Assembly (NCBI GenBank): GCA_023630585.1
Contig: CM042566.1
Location: 12,964,754-13,028,753 of the forward strand
DNA: 64,000 nucleotides
Reading direction: 5' to 3'
Source of the DNA: Cranoglanis bouderius
Lineage: Eukaryota; Chordata; Actinopteri; Siluriformes; Cranoglanididae
Position numbers and translations under genes: made by a program. Positions 22,660 to 37,905 of this stretch are shown one piece after another. The notes under the pieces are model-generated. The model had not been told where the DNA came from. It searched no databases and was given only the letters and a program-made list of their open reading frames with translations. Each line of letters begins with the position of its first letter. Within the stretch, counting starts at the first letter, position 1.

Positions 22660-23830
22660 ATTAGCCCCTGATGTTTTCAAATACAAATGCCCCTGACTGA
22701 AGTGTACACTTTCAGCTTTAATTCAAAGGGTTTAACATAAATATTGCATTAACCTTTTAGGAGTTACAGCCTTTTTTTAAAAAATTTTTTATAGAGTTCC
22801 TCCGTTGTCACAAGCTCAAAAGTAAACGGACAATTGATTGATAAGCAGTTTCATGGCCAGGTGTGGCCTGTTTCCTCATTATTTGACAAATTAAGGAGAT
22901 ACAAGGTCTGGAGTTGATTCTAAGCATTGAATTTGCATTTGGTAGCTGTTCATGGAAACTCTCAATATGCAGTCCAAAGAGGTTTCGATGCAACTGAAGG
23001 AGGCCATCATTAGGCTGAAAAACCAAAACAGACCTATCAGAGAGATAGAAGAAACTTGTGAACAAGTCAACAATTTGGTAAATTCTTTAAAAAGAAGGAA
23101 TGCACTAGTGAACCCTGCAACACCAACAGGCCTGAAGGCCACAGAAGACAACTAAAGTGGATGAACACAGAATTCTTTCCTTGTTGAAGAAAAACCCCTT
23201 CACAACATCTAGCCAAGTCAAGAACACTCTGGAGGAGGTAGGCATATCATTGTCAAAGGCTACAATCAAGAGACACCTTCATGAATGTAAATACAGATGG
23301 TTTACCTCAAGATGTAAAACACTGGTAACACTCAAGAACAGAAAGGCCAGATTAGACTTTGCTAACAAACCTCTAAAAATGCCTGAGCAGTTCTGATACA
23401 AGATTAACTTGAATGATGGGAAAAGTATGGAAAAGGAAAGGAAGGGCCCATGATCTAAAGCATTCTATATCACCTATCAAACATGTGGAGGCCATGTTAT
23501 GGCATGGGCATGCATGACTGCCAATGGATCTGGGTCACTGGTGTTTATTGATGATGTGACTGCTAATAGAAGTAGCGGATGAACTCTGAATGCATAGAAC
23601 TATACTTTCTGCTCAGATTCAGTCAAATGCTGCAAAACTGATAGGACAGCAGTTCACAGTATAGATGGATAATGACCCAAAATGTACACTTCAATCACAT
23701 CTTGATTGCTTAATTTTTCAAATCCTTTGTGGTGGTTTACAGAGGCAAAATTACAAATACTTGACTGTATGTAATAGTGGGGGGGGGCCTTTTATATGCT
23801 ACACTCAGCTAAGAAAACCAGCACATGACT
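22660..23830 (+). mobile_element. Second Tc1-like element in periaxin intron 4
   Basis: The plus strand encodes degraded pieces of a different Tc1 family, including KEAIIRLKNQNRPIREIEE at 22952-23155 and a second helix-turn-helix-like piece at 23157-23396, then DNDPKCTLQSH near 23665. Frame breaks are frequent. Termini are estimated. It sits directly beside the 21210-22552 element, in opposite orientation. Confidence 0.65.
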
Positions 23831-24249
23831 CCCCTAGTTCTGGAAGAAAATTGCCCTGATGGTTCAACTCCAATAACCCTATTCAAAATCTCTAATAAAA
23901 CTCTTTTCAAAATTAATGTAATAAAAGTTTTTGATACATTTCTTATGCTTATAAGTGTCTTGTTTTGCTCTAAATATGAACAACTGAGTACACTCACCTA
24001 TGTATTTAGTATATCTAGTTTTGTCATTAATGGTGTCACAGTGATACCACTTCCAACTCACTGCTCTTGTGAGCTCACCCTCAATTTAACCCTACTTGCA
24101 CTGCACCAGGCTGAACTACCTACTACAATGTTGACTTCAGTCTCTCTTATGGGATAATTCTGACCCTTTTGCATTAGGTCTTCCAACAAGTTGCACTGTT
24201 GTGAGAAATTAATCATGCACTAACTGTGATTATTATGGTTCTAGCTTAC
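23831..24249. other. Periaxin intron 4 remainder; nothing recognised
   Basis: No domain, repeat boundary or RNA structure was recognised between the transposon and exon 4. Confidence 0.4.
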
Positions 24250-24372
24250 CACAGACTCACTCTTCTCCTTTGAAGGATCCATGCTTGTGAGATTTGAGTG
24301 ACTCTGTTTCAGGTAGCTTCTTTTTTTACTTAGAACTTGTTTTAGTTCTGCATGAAGTTTCTCCTTCTGAAC
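24250..24372 (-). CDS. prx: Periaxin exon 4: N-terminal linker, possibly coiled coil
   Basis: Encodes 41 residues (70-110) in phase 0 at both ends, bounded by acceptor acttttttcag and donor GTAAGC. It starts VQKEKLHAELKQVLSKKRSY, a charged heptad-like stretch, and ends MDPSKEKSESV. The internal ATG at 24282 could start a shorter product comparable to mammalian periaxin, which begins close to the PDZ. Support comes from perfect phase continuity and splice sites rather than from recognised homology. Confidence 0.75.
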
Positions 24373-24419
24373 CTGAAAAAAGTTGTGCAGTATTCTAAGT
24401 GCTCTTGTGTGTCAACTGG

Positions 24420-24850
24420 TAAGTCTTGGGCCTGGTCCACACTGACAAAGGAAATTTTGAAAGTTTTGATTTTATGTTTTGGCCAAACTAGCATTTTCAG
24501 TCCAGTTTCCCAAAGCATTCACGTCTACAATGAATTACAAAAAAAAAAAAAGGTGCCTATGACCTTTACAACATTTCTGCCATTTTGATTTGTTTTGACA
24601 ACTTTAAAAATGCTTACTTGCATGCCCCAGTGTCACTCATATTCTAAACAAAGCAGTCAAATGAGAAATTAAAATGCAATACAGAAAACGGTCTTCAAAT
24701 ATATTCAGCGGTCTTCAAATTGTGGAGATCACATGACAATCATACATTAGCATTTTCAAAAAGCTACGTTTTCGCTTATTCACATTACAATGTTAAAATG
24801 GCATTTTCCAATTGATCCACTTTAAAGAGTGGTTTCGAGGAGATGCATAG
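24420..24850. repeat. Possible non-autonomous DNA transposon relic
   Basis: The segment begins with the phrase ctggtccacactgacaaag and has features I associate with short fish DNA-transposon derivatives. It contains a small internal duplication (gcggtcttcaaat) around 24689-24721. Ends are not defined and no target-site duplication was found. Confidence 0.25.
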
Positions 24851-25103
24851 TTGGTGGTCAACAACACTGTTTTAGTGAGGATTGAAAGGCAAAATGTATA
24901 AATTTACCTGTGTTACTGTGGACTAGGCCTTTCTACTAACTAAAAAATATGCAAGAGACATTAATACAGAATTTGCTGAAGTAACCTTTATACCATTAAT
25001 GGCTTAAACATTTGTCACTAATTTGCTCAATTTGTTATCTATTAAAATGCTGTGGAAATATGTAGTTATAGTAGAATTTAAGACTCTTATAACTGGCACT
25101 CAC

Positions 25104-25211
25104 AACTCTTTCTGGGCTGTCCTGATCTTCTGTGGAGATGCAGAGGCGCTGGCTGATTTGAGGGACAGAGCGAGGCCTATCCAATGGAGGTGACTGTCTG
25201 CTGTCTTTTAC
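25104..25211 (-). CDS. prx: Periaxin exon 3: N-terminal linker
   Basis: A 108-base exon encoding residues 34-69 in phase 0, between acceptor gagcag and donor GTGAGT. The peptide is Pro/Ser/Arg-rich (SPPLDRPRSVPQISQRL) and looks unstructured. No domain is recognised. Both neighbouring exons join it in frame. Confidence 0.7.
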
Positions 25212-25593
25212 CTGCTCATACAAGGACGTAACAAAGAATAGATGTTCTTGTATAATACTTATGGATCACAAATCAGACAGTGTTTTTGTTCTATTCCAGT
25301 TTCTAAACAAGACAGAATACTCAATGTTGCTCAGCTGTATTAGGCACAAGAGTGGAACTGAAATATTCTTAATAGCCGAATTCCTAATTCCTAGTAGAAT
25401 TCCTAATAGATGACTTGAGTACAGAGTACTTGAGTACTGATCATTTTATATGGATTATGAAGCATATACCTTTTATGACTTGTGGCATGACAGGTAAAGC
25501 AAATAATATTTATTATGATGACACTTTACTAGCAGTATGGTGCAACAAACGTGACATAATGGCTAATAAAAAATAATAGGTGTGTGAACTCAC

Positions 25594-25634
25594 AGGTAGA
25601 TTAGATTGGCTGTCCTCCAATTCTCTGTCTGAGT
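25594..25634 (-). CDS. prx: Periaxin exon 2: N-terminal linker
   Basis: A 41-base exon with acceptor ttgttttcag and donor GTGAGT. With one base from exon 1 it encodes DSDRELEDSQSNLP (residues 20-33). The total of 42 bases restores phase 0 for exon 3. It is short and acidic, and is supported by splice sites and phase. Confidence 0.65.
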
Positions 25635-27255
25635 CTGAAAACAAAGCAAGTCATATAAAGATATACAGTATAATCAGCAGTAAATAATATCAGTTCTACA
25701 GAGCCACAACAAAAAAGGTGTCATTGACCAATTTCACCTAAGAACTGTGTAATTTTGCTTGACCACTCTAGTGCAAAAACCACATATTACTACCCCTTGA
25801 CCATTAAAGAGCTCCATCTGTGATGGCCTGACTGCTACCTACTCTGAGATTTAAAAATAAGCTAATAAAATCTCAGTCAATGACAACTTTATGGCGTTTA
25901 AGTCAGACTCCATTTCAAACACAGACACATGGTGGCAGCAAAGTCTTCTATAGTTACTGTAATACAAAATGAATACATTAATGAAATAACTGTTCCTTTT
26001 TTTTTTTTTTTTTACTTAAAATTTTACTTTTATAAAGAGTATGCAACCAACTTATGTTCAGGTAATATGACTTGAAGTATAGCTCTGCCACAAAATTTAT
26101 TAAGGATCACCATTCATTTTCTATTATCCAATGGTTGTTTTAGATATTGTTCACATTTCTGATTCACTACTTCCAAATGAGAGAGAGGTACCAAATCTGT
26201 CATGGGTAATCTCAGGGGTTATGTTTCCATATATGCTTATGAAATATAGCTTCTTATGGTTTGTCATGGCTGAATTCTAGTTTTCTAAATGGGCCCTACT
26301 TTGAACCTTTTCTGAAAAGGAAACCCTCTGTTCAACGGTTATACATAGAAACCTGAAGGGCTCTCCCAGAGGCAAAAACCGAAGAACCCTTTAAAGTGCT
26401 AAATGGACCCATTTTCAGACTTGTGTCAGCACTAATTTGGTTCCTTCTCATTTGCTTCTTTTTAGAGGGACGTATTCAAGATCCTCTGTAACTGAACCTG
26501 TGTTTGTCATGCTAAAGAGCTCGTGTTACATGGTGTTATTTGTAATAGACCACAGTGTAATTAAGTTCTACTTGAGTATGTTTCACACTTAGTTTCAGTG
26601 TAACTAAGTGTTACTAAGATGTTTTATACAAGGTATCCACCCTCCCAAGTGTTTTTTTTTTAATTTTTTTTTTTTAACCAAATTTAATTTTAAATCTCCA
26701 ATCTATCTTCTCTGATCTGATCAATATAAACATCTCTGATGGACATAGTACCTTCCTATGCTTGGAGTTCCTCCTGTTGGGAGGTGTGTGGAATTAAGAG
26801 ACAGAAAAAAATGGGACCACAATGGCCTAAGCATAATCTCTCTAATAGAAATATCATCTTTAAAAAACTAAATGTTAAATCATTAATGACAGTAAGCCAA
26901 ACATATGATCACGTATGAATCATCATACGTGTGATTCTAGTCACAAACCTACATCTAAATAATGACATTTTGTAATGGAGCAATATGTCTACTGACTAAT
27001 AATAGCTGTACAGAAATTAAAATTTCAGGCTTGTTGACTTGACTATTTAATTTATCATGACAGACATTGCTATAGTTACCTGACACCTTTCAGATTCTTT
27101 CCAAAGTGCTTTTTACTCTCAGCACAGAAGCTTTGCTAAGTATGCAGTGCCACACCCTTCTCTGGTTGCTATCAAGCATTCTAATGGTGTTCCCTGTCAA
27201 TCTGCATATTTCTCATTCCTCATCAAGAGGCAGAGCCAAGTGGCTGTCGCACTTA
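25635..27255. other. Periaxin intron 1, first part; no gene seen
   Basis: AT-rich with homopolymer T runs near 25999 and 26650. Part of 26250-26480 resembles the ggttctt-rich MITE family present at 48151-48683, but no inverted termini were found. No coding exon could be fitted. Confidence 0.35.
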
Positions 27256-28375
27256 CAGTGCTCTCCACTAATATCGGCACCGTTGGTAAATATGAGCAAA
27301 TAAGGCTGTGAAAAATTGTCTTTATTGATTAATCTTTTGATCATTTGTTTAAAAAAGTCACAAAAATACTCTGCTGTCATGGATATCAAACAACTGCAAA
27401 CAAAACACAGGTTTATAAAAAAAATCTTTGTTAAATATAGAATGTGCAACAATTACTTGCACCCTTTTAGTCAATACTTTGTGCTACCTTTCTTTGCCAA
27501 GATAACAGCTCTGAGTCTTCTCCTATAATGCCTGATGAGGTTGGAGAATACATGGCAAGGGATCTGAGACCATTCCTCCATACAGAATCTCTCTAGATCC
27601 TTCAAATTTCGAGGTCCACGCTGGTGGACTCTCCTCTTCAGTTCACCCCACAGGTTTTCTAGGGGACTGGGATGGCCATGGCAGGACCTTGATTTTGTGG
27701 TCAGTAAACCATTTTTGTGTTGATTTTGATGTATGTTTTGGATCATTGTCCTGCTGGAAGATCCAACCACGGCCCATTTTAAGCTTTCTGGCAGAGGCAG
27801 TCAGGTTTTCATTTAATATCTGTTGATATTTGATAGAGTCCATGATGCCATGTATCATAACAAAATGTCCAGGTCCTCTGGCAGAACCACCATATTTAAC
27901 CGTGGGCATGAGGTACTTTTCCATAAGGCTACCTCTCTGTGTGCACCAAAACCACCTCTGGTGCTTATTGCCAAAAAGCTCTATTTTGGTTTCATCTGAC
28001 CATAGAACCCGATCCCATTTGAAGTTCCATTAGTGTCTGGCAAACTGAAGATGCTTGAGTTGCAAGTGACTTCGGATTGTAGTTTTGGAAACTTTTTGAC
28101 CCCAAGGCACAACTACTTCTGCAAGTCTCCAGCTGTGATCCTTGGAGATTTTTTGGCCATTCGAGCCATCCTCTTCACAGTGCATTGAGACAATATAGAC
28201 ACACGTCCAATTCCAGGTAGATTCATAATATTTCCAGCTGACTGGAACTTCTTAATTATTGATGGTGGAAATGAGTATTTCAATGCTTGTGCTATTTTCT
28301 TATAGCCACTTCCCATTTTGTGAATCTTCATGCTGTATACAGTGTTTAACACATTTTTTCTAGAATCAAATGCAT
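27256..28375 (-). mobile_element. Tc1-like element in periaxin intron 1
   Basis: The left edge reads cagtgctctccactaatatc. The minus strand holds pieces of one transposase: an N-terminal helix-turn-helix at 28113-28352 (KMGSGYKKIAQALK), a middle piece at 27643-27924 ([13 protein letters not shown]) and a C-terminal piece at 27471-27770 ([18 protein letters not shown]). Frameshifts separate them. A related, better-preserved partial copy is at 59945-60790. Confidence 0.8.
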
Positions 28376-29023
28376 TGCATTTTGCACAAGTTTGTCATCT
28401 TTATGTAAATAGGCTAAAATATGAAAAATAATGAATTTCAGTTCTATAATTTGTAGTAATTAGATAAATTAGACAATTTATTAATGGTAAGCTTTCCACA
28501 CTATTGTTCTTTAATAGTAAATCAGTTCACTGTGACAACTGTTAAAAATATGTAAGGAAAAATACAGAACATATACTATAAGAAATAACGATATGTCTTA
28601 CATTTTATGGCTGACAAAAAGTTACATTTGAATAAGCAGACAAAATAAATGGTATGTTCATGCTAATATACCATTCACTGTATAATTTTTAATGAAATAT
28701 GAATTTTAAGAATTGTGAATTTTCCAATATTTGGAGGCTAAAATCAGTAGGTAACAGGCTGTCTTGTACTGACCCCATTTCCATAAAAGCTGGGATTTTT
28801 TCTAAAATGCAATAAAAACAAAAATCTCTGATTTGTCAATGTGTGCTATAGTCAGACGAGTCCATGTTTCAGCTTGTTTTTGGGGAAAAATGGACGTCGA
28901 GTTCTCCGTGCCAAAGATGAAAAAGACTGTATGTAAAAATGCATGCAAAGGAGGACATGAGTCATAGTCACAGGGTCATTCAACACTAGTTTGTTTGTAT
29001 AAGTTTGTCCAGTGGAGTGACTG
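28376..29023. other. Intron sequence; nothing recognised
   Basis: AT-rich, without a coding exon or recognisable repeat edge. Confidence 0.4.
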
Positions 29024-30050
29024 CCTGTATGGAGGACCAAACCTGCAGAAATTAAAAATAAATAAATATATAAATAAATAGGTAGATAAATAAATACATG
29101 TAATAATAGGAAAAGAAATAAAGGAATAAATGACTTGATAAAACAAATAGAATTAATTTGAATTAAATTTAATCCTAAATTTATTTTTGTATTACTTTTT
29201 TCCTTCAATTATTATGTTCTGTATTTATTTTTTAATTTATTTTTATTCTTTTTAACTTTTATTTATTTATTCTTTTATTGATTTTTTTTCCATTATATGT
29301 ATTTATTTATGTGTTCATTTATTTTTATATTTATTTATTCCTGCATCTATTTATTTCAATATTTATACATTTATTTATTTCAACATTTTTAATTTCTTTT
29401 TGTATTTATTCTTACATTTCTGTGTCTTGTATGATAATTAGGTGGGTTGGTCTTGCTTACCATTGGTTCATCACAGACTGAAATGTGTACTGGAGTGCTC
29501 TTGTATTGGAGTGACATCAAGTCGTAGATTTCATGTGGTGGATGCTTCACAAATAGCTAGAGATTTGTGCAACTTAGCAAATGAAGTCAAAATGAAGTAA
29601 ACAGCTCCTAGTAGCCTTATAGCCTTTTTAGCTGAGCTCTCAACCATCTGTGATGAACCAATGGTAAGCAAGACCAACCCACCTAATTATCATACAACAC
29701 ACAGAAATGTAAGAATAAATACAAAAAGAAATTTTAAAAAAATATTGAAATAAATAAATGTACAAATATGGAAATAAATACATGCAGGAATAAATAAATA
29801 TAAAAGTTAATGAATGCATAAATAAATGGAAAAAATAAATAAAAGTTAAATTAAAAAATAAATACAGCACATAATAAATAAAGTAATACAAAATAAATGT
29901 AGCATTAAATGTAATTAAAATGAATTATATTTGTTGTATCAAGTCATTTATTCCTTTATTTATTTTCCTATTATTACATTTTGTTTATTTATTTATCTAT
30001 CTATTTATTTATATATTTTTAATTTCTGCGGGTTTGGTCCTCCATATGCC
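29024..30050. mobile_element. Foldback (large inverted-repeat) element
   Basis: The outer ends pair (left ggaggaccaaacctgcagaa; right ttctgcgggtttggtcctcc). The inner ends also pair: aggtgggttggtcttgctta around 29441 and its complement around 29675. Each arm is about 400-450 bp and rich in TTTA/TAAA; about 150 bp of loop separates them near 29490-29640. No transposase is present, so it is non-autonomous or arose by inversion duplication. Confidence 0.8.
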
Positions 30051-31826
<1,776 letters not shown>

Positions 31827-32076
31827 GACAGTATTTCACAAAAGTGAGTACACCCCTCACATTTTTGTAAATATTTTATTATATCTTTTCATGGGACAAC
31901 ACTGAAGAAATGACACTTTGCTACAATGTAAAGTAGTGAGTGTACAGCTTGTATAACAGTGTAAATCTGCTGTCCCCTCAAAATAACTCAACACACAGCC
32001 ATTAATGTCTAAACCGCTGGCAACAAAAGTGAGTACACCCCTAAGAGAAAATGTCCAAATTGGGCCCAAAGTGTCA

Positions 32077-33240
32077 ATATTTTGTGTGGCCACCATTATT
32101 TTCCAGCACTGCCTTAACTCTGTTGGGCATGGAGTTCACCAGAGCTTCACAGGTTGCCACTGGAGTCCTCTTCCACTCCTCCATGACGACATCACAGAGT
32201 TGGTGGATGTTAGAGACCTTGCGCTCCTCCACCTTCCGTTTGAGGATGCCCCACAGATGCTCAATAGGGTTTAGGTCTGGAGACATGCTTGGCCAGTCCA
32301 TCACCTTTACCCTCAGCTTCTTTAGCAAGGCAGTGGTCGTCTTGGAGGTGTGTTTGGGGTCGTTATCATGTTGGAATACTGCCCTGCAGCCCAGTTTACG
32401 AAGGGAGGGGATCATGCTCTGCTTCAGTATGTCACAGTACATGTTGGCATTAGCTCCCCAGTGCCAGCAGCACTCATGCAGACCCAGACCATGACACTCC
32501 CACCACCATGCTTGACTGTAGGCAAGACACACTTGTCTTTGTACTCCTCACCTGGTTGCCGCCACACACGCTTGACACCATCTGAAACAAATAAGTTTAT
32601 CTTGGTCTCATCAGACCACAGGACATGGTTCCAGTAATCCATATCCTTAGTCTGCTTGTCTTCAGCAAACTGTTTGTGGGCTTTCTTGTGCATCATCTTT
32701 AGAAGAGGCTTCCTTCTGGGACGACAGCCATGCAGACCAATTTGATGCAGTGTGCGGCGTATGGTCTGAGCACTGACAGGCTGACCCCCCACCCCTTCAA
32801 CCTCTGCAGCAATGCTGGCAGCACTCATACGTCTATTCTGCAAAGCCAACCTCTGGATATGATGCTCAGCACGTGCACTCAACCTCTGTGGTCGACCATG
32901 GCGAGGCCTGTTCTGAGTGGAACCTGTGGTAGCTCAGTGGTTAAGGCATTGGCCTACTGATTGGAAGGTTGTGAGTTCAAATCCCAGCACTGCCAAGCCG
33001 CCATTGTTGGGCCCTTGAGCAAGGCCCTTAACCCTCAATTGCTCAGATGTATAAATGTAAGTTGCTCTGGATAAGGGTGTCTTCCAAATGCCATAAATGT
33101 CCTGTTAAACCGCTGTATGATCAGCCACTGTGCTGCAGCTCAGTTTCAGGGTGTAGGCAATCTTCTTATAGCCTAGGCCATCTTTATGTAGAGCAACAAT
33201 TCTTTTTTTCAGATCCTCAGAGAGTTCTTTGCCATGAGGT
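32077..33240 (-). pseudogene. Tc1 transposase pseudogene (frameshift plus SINE insertion)
   Basis: From the N terminus: helix-turn-helix (LHKDGLGYKKIAYTLK) near 33105-33240, then the SINE, then the rest of the DNA-binding region and WSDETKINLF at 32424-32882, then [11 protein letters not shown] and [11 protein letters not shown] at 32074-32532. The catalytic Asp-Asp-Glu positions are present and the last two are 34 residues apart. One frameshift lies near 32430-32530, and the expected start Met before APHGKELSE reads Val. Not functional as it stands. Confidence 0.85.
32920..33110 (+). mobile_element. tRNA-derived SINE inserted in a Tc1 transposase
   Basis: Contains pol III promoter boxes: A-box-like tggtagctcagtggttaagg and B-box ggttgtgagttcaaatcc, about 30 bases apart, followed by a tRNA-unrelated body (gggcccttgagcaaggccct) and a short tail (aaatgt). 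It cannot fold as a complete tRNA and has no tRNA 3' half. A diverged full-length relative is at 45265-45485, and a fragment is at 53375-53470. Confidence 0.88.
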
Positions 33241-33656
33241 GCCACGTTGAACTTCCAGTGACCAGTATGAGAGAGTGTGAGAGCGATAACACCGAACTTA
33301 ACACACCTGCTCCCCATTCACACCTGAGACCTTGTAACACTAACGAGTCACATGACACCCGGGAGGGAAAATAGCTAATTGGGCCCAGTTTGGACATTTT
33401 CACTTAGGGGTGTACTCACTTTTGTTGCCAGCGGTTTAGACATTAATGGCTGTGTGTTGAGTTTTTTTTTTTTTTGAGGGGACAGCAAATTTACACTGTT
33501 ATACAAGCTGTACACTCACTACTTTACATTGTAGCAAAGTGTCATTTCGTCAGTGTTTCAGTGTTGTCCAATGAAAATATACAATAAAATATTTACAAAA
33601 ATGTGAGGGGTGTACTCACTTTTGTGAGATACTGTGTGTATGTATATATATATATA

Positions 33657-35161
33657 CAGGTGCATCTCAATAAATTAGAATGTCGTGGAAAAGTTCGTTT
33701 ATTTCAGTAATTCAACTCAAATTGTGAAACTCGTGTATTAAATAAATTCAATGCCACAGACTGAAGTAGTTTAAGTCTTTGGTTCTTTTAATTGTTATGA
33801 TTTTGGCTCACATTTAACAAAAACCCACCAATTCACTATCTCATCAAATTAGAATATGGTGACATGCCAATCAGCTAATCAACTCAAAACACTTGCAAAG
33901 GTTTCCTGAGCCTTCAAAATGGTCTCTCAGTTTGGTTCACTAGGTAAGCCACAAACATTCATTGCCAAAGAAGCTGGCTGGATACAGAGTGCTGTATCCA
34001 AGCATGTCAACAGAAAGTTGAGTGGAAGGAAAAAGTGTGGAAGAAAAAGATGCACAACCAACCGAGAGAACCGCAGCCTTATGAGGATTGTCAAGCAAAA
34101 TCGATTCAAGAATTTGAGTGAACTTCACAAGGAATGGACTGAGGCTGGGGTCAAGGCATCAAGAGCCACCACACACAGACGTGCCAAGGAATTTGGCTAC
34201 AGTTGTCGTATTCCTCTTGTTAAGCCACTCCTGAACCACAGACAACGTCAGAGGCGTCTTACATGGGCTAACGAGAAGAAGAACTGGACTGTTGACCAGT
34301 GGTCCAATATCCTCTTTTCAGATGGGAGCAAGTTTTGTATTTCATTTGGAAACCAAGGTCCTAGAGTCTGGAGGAAGGGTGGAGAAGCTCATAGCCCAAG
34401 TTGCTTGAAGTCCAGTGTTCAGTTTCCACAGTCTGTGATGATTTGGGGTGCAATGTCATCTGCTGGTGTTGGTCCATTGTGTTTTTTGAAAACCAAAGTC
34501 ACTGCACCCGTTTACCAAGAAATTTTGGAGCACTTCATGCTTCCTTCAGCTGACCAGCATTTTGAAGATGCTGATTTCATTTTCCAGCAGGATTTGGCTC
34601 CTGCCCACTCTGCCAAAAGCACCAAAAGTTGGTTAAATGACCATGGTGTTGGTGTGCTTGACTGGCCAGCAAACTCACCAGACCTGAACCCCATAGAGAA
34701 TCTATGGGGTATTGTCAAGAGGAAAATGAGAAACAAGAGACCAAAAAATGCAGATGAGCTGAAGGCCACTGTCAAAGAAACCTGGGCTTCCATACCACCT
34801 CAGCAGTGCCACAAACTGATCACCTCCATGCCACGCCGAATTGAGGCAGCAATTAAAGCAAAAGGAGCCCCTACCAAGTATTGAGTACATGTACAGTAAA
34901 TGAACATACTTTCCAGAAGGCCAACAATTCACTAAAAATGTTTTTTTTATTGGTCTTATGAAGTATTCTAATTTGTTGAGATAGTGAATTGGTGGGTTTT
35001 TGTTAAATGTGAGCCAAAATCATCACAATTAAAAGAACCAAAGACTTAAACTACTTCAGTCTGTGTGCACTGAATTTATTTAATACACGAGTTTCACAAT
35101 TTGAGTTGAATTACTGAAATAAACGAACTTTTCCACGACATTCTAATTTATTGAGATGCAC

Positions 35162-35164
<3 letters not shown>
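33657..35164 (+). mobile_element. Complete Tc1-like element with uninterrupted transposase
   Basis: About 210-bp inverted terminal repeats begin caggtgcatctcaataaatt on both sides and are nearly identical. Both ends abut TA. The 1508-bp size fits an autonomous Tc1 element. The high identity of the two ends and the open transposase imply a recent insertion in periaxin intron 1. Confidence 0.95.
33919..34884 (+). CDS. Tc1/mariner transposase, DD34E type
   Basis: A 321-residue open frame of normal Tc1 length. The N terminus (FIAKEAG, SAVSKHVNRKLSGRKK) is a paired-like helix-turn-helix followed by a basic GRKR region. Catalytic positions: Asp in LFSDGSKF, Asp in FQQDLAPAHS and Glu in [11 protein letters not shown], with 34 residues between the last two. 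The residue after the first catalytic Asp is Gly where relatives usually have Glu (SDESK). The protein would cut and paste its own element at TA sites. Whether it is expressed or active cannot be told from sequence. Confidence 0.92.
   Translation: MVSQFGSLGKPQTFIAKEAGWIQSAVSKHVNRKLSGRKKCGRKRCTTNRENRSLMRIVKQNRFKNLSELHKEWTEAGVKASRATTHRRAKEFGYSCRIPLVKPLLNHRQRQRRLTWANEKKNWTVDQWSNILFSDGSKFCISFGNQGPRVWRKGGEAHSPSCLKSSVQFPQSVMIWGAMSSAGVGPLCFLKTKVTAPVYQEILEHFMLPSADQHFEDADFIFQQDLAPAHSAKSTKSWLNDHGVGVLDWPANSPDLNPIENLWGIVKRKMRNKRPKNADELKATVKETWASIPPQQCHKLITSMPRRIEAAIKAKGAPTKY

Positions 35165-35165
<1 letters not shown>

Positions 35166-35220
<55 letters not shown>
35166..35220. repeat. (TA)n microsatellite
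   Basis: Uninterrupted TA directly after the Tc1 terminus; part of the tract that received two Tc1 insertions. Confidence 0.9.
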
Positions 35221-37367
<2,147 letters not shown>

Positions 37368-37742
37368 AGCATCACACTGGTACAAGTTTTGAGTTACATA
37401 CACCTTTCTATATTGCATTATAAAACTGCTTTCTGCATGTTTTCATTATTTATTGCGTGTACTCCGTATAAACATCCATTGCTGACGTTCACAAATAGAT
37501 ATCAATATATTTGCATCTATTCAGCACCCTAAAGAGCACACTTTGGTGGACAGTTTAAGGAGAAAAAGAGCCTTGTACCTACCATAATCAATGAGTCCTT
37601 TTGAAAATGTGCCTGACTAAAAATCTCAAATGATTATTAATACCAACACAGACACACACACAGTCACTCTCTGCCCTCTGACAGCCAGCCTTCTGCCCTG
37701 ACTGAGCTTGGCTAATTTATAAAATGGAACTACATTTGCAGA

Positions 37743-37905
37743 AAGGCAACTGGGTGAAGCCCACAGGATGGCCCATGTAGGGAGGGAGTAAGGGCAACAG
37801 GCCGAAGCCCAAGGGATGGCTCATGTAGGGAGGGAGGGAGGGAGGAAGGGAGGGATGGCAACTGGACAAAGCCCAAGGGATGGTCAATGTACGGTGGGAG
37901 GAAGA
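37743..37905. repeat. Three-copy minisatellite, ~50-60-bp unit
   Basis: Three imperfect units share gcccaagggatggctcatgt and a ggga-rich spacer of variable length. They begin near 37743, 37790 and 37848. Confidence 0.7.

Larger units (their letters stand above)
31827..33636 (-). mobile_element. Tc1-like element with ~220-bp inverted repeats, interrupted by a SINE
   Basis: Terminal inverted repeats are long and well matched: 31829-32052 against 33404-33634, both carrying the inner and outer tgtactcacttttgt motifs (IR/DR layout). The minus strand encodes a Tc1 transposase in pieces. The element sits in a TA microsatellite and is split by the SINE at 32920-33110. Confidence 0.93.

Noticed and set aside
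32925..33000. tRNA gene suggested by A and B boxes
   Set aside because: It belongs to a SINE: the acceptor stem cannot close, the body is non-tRNA and related copies exist at 45265 and 53375.
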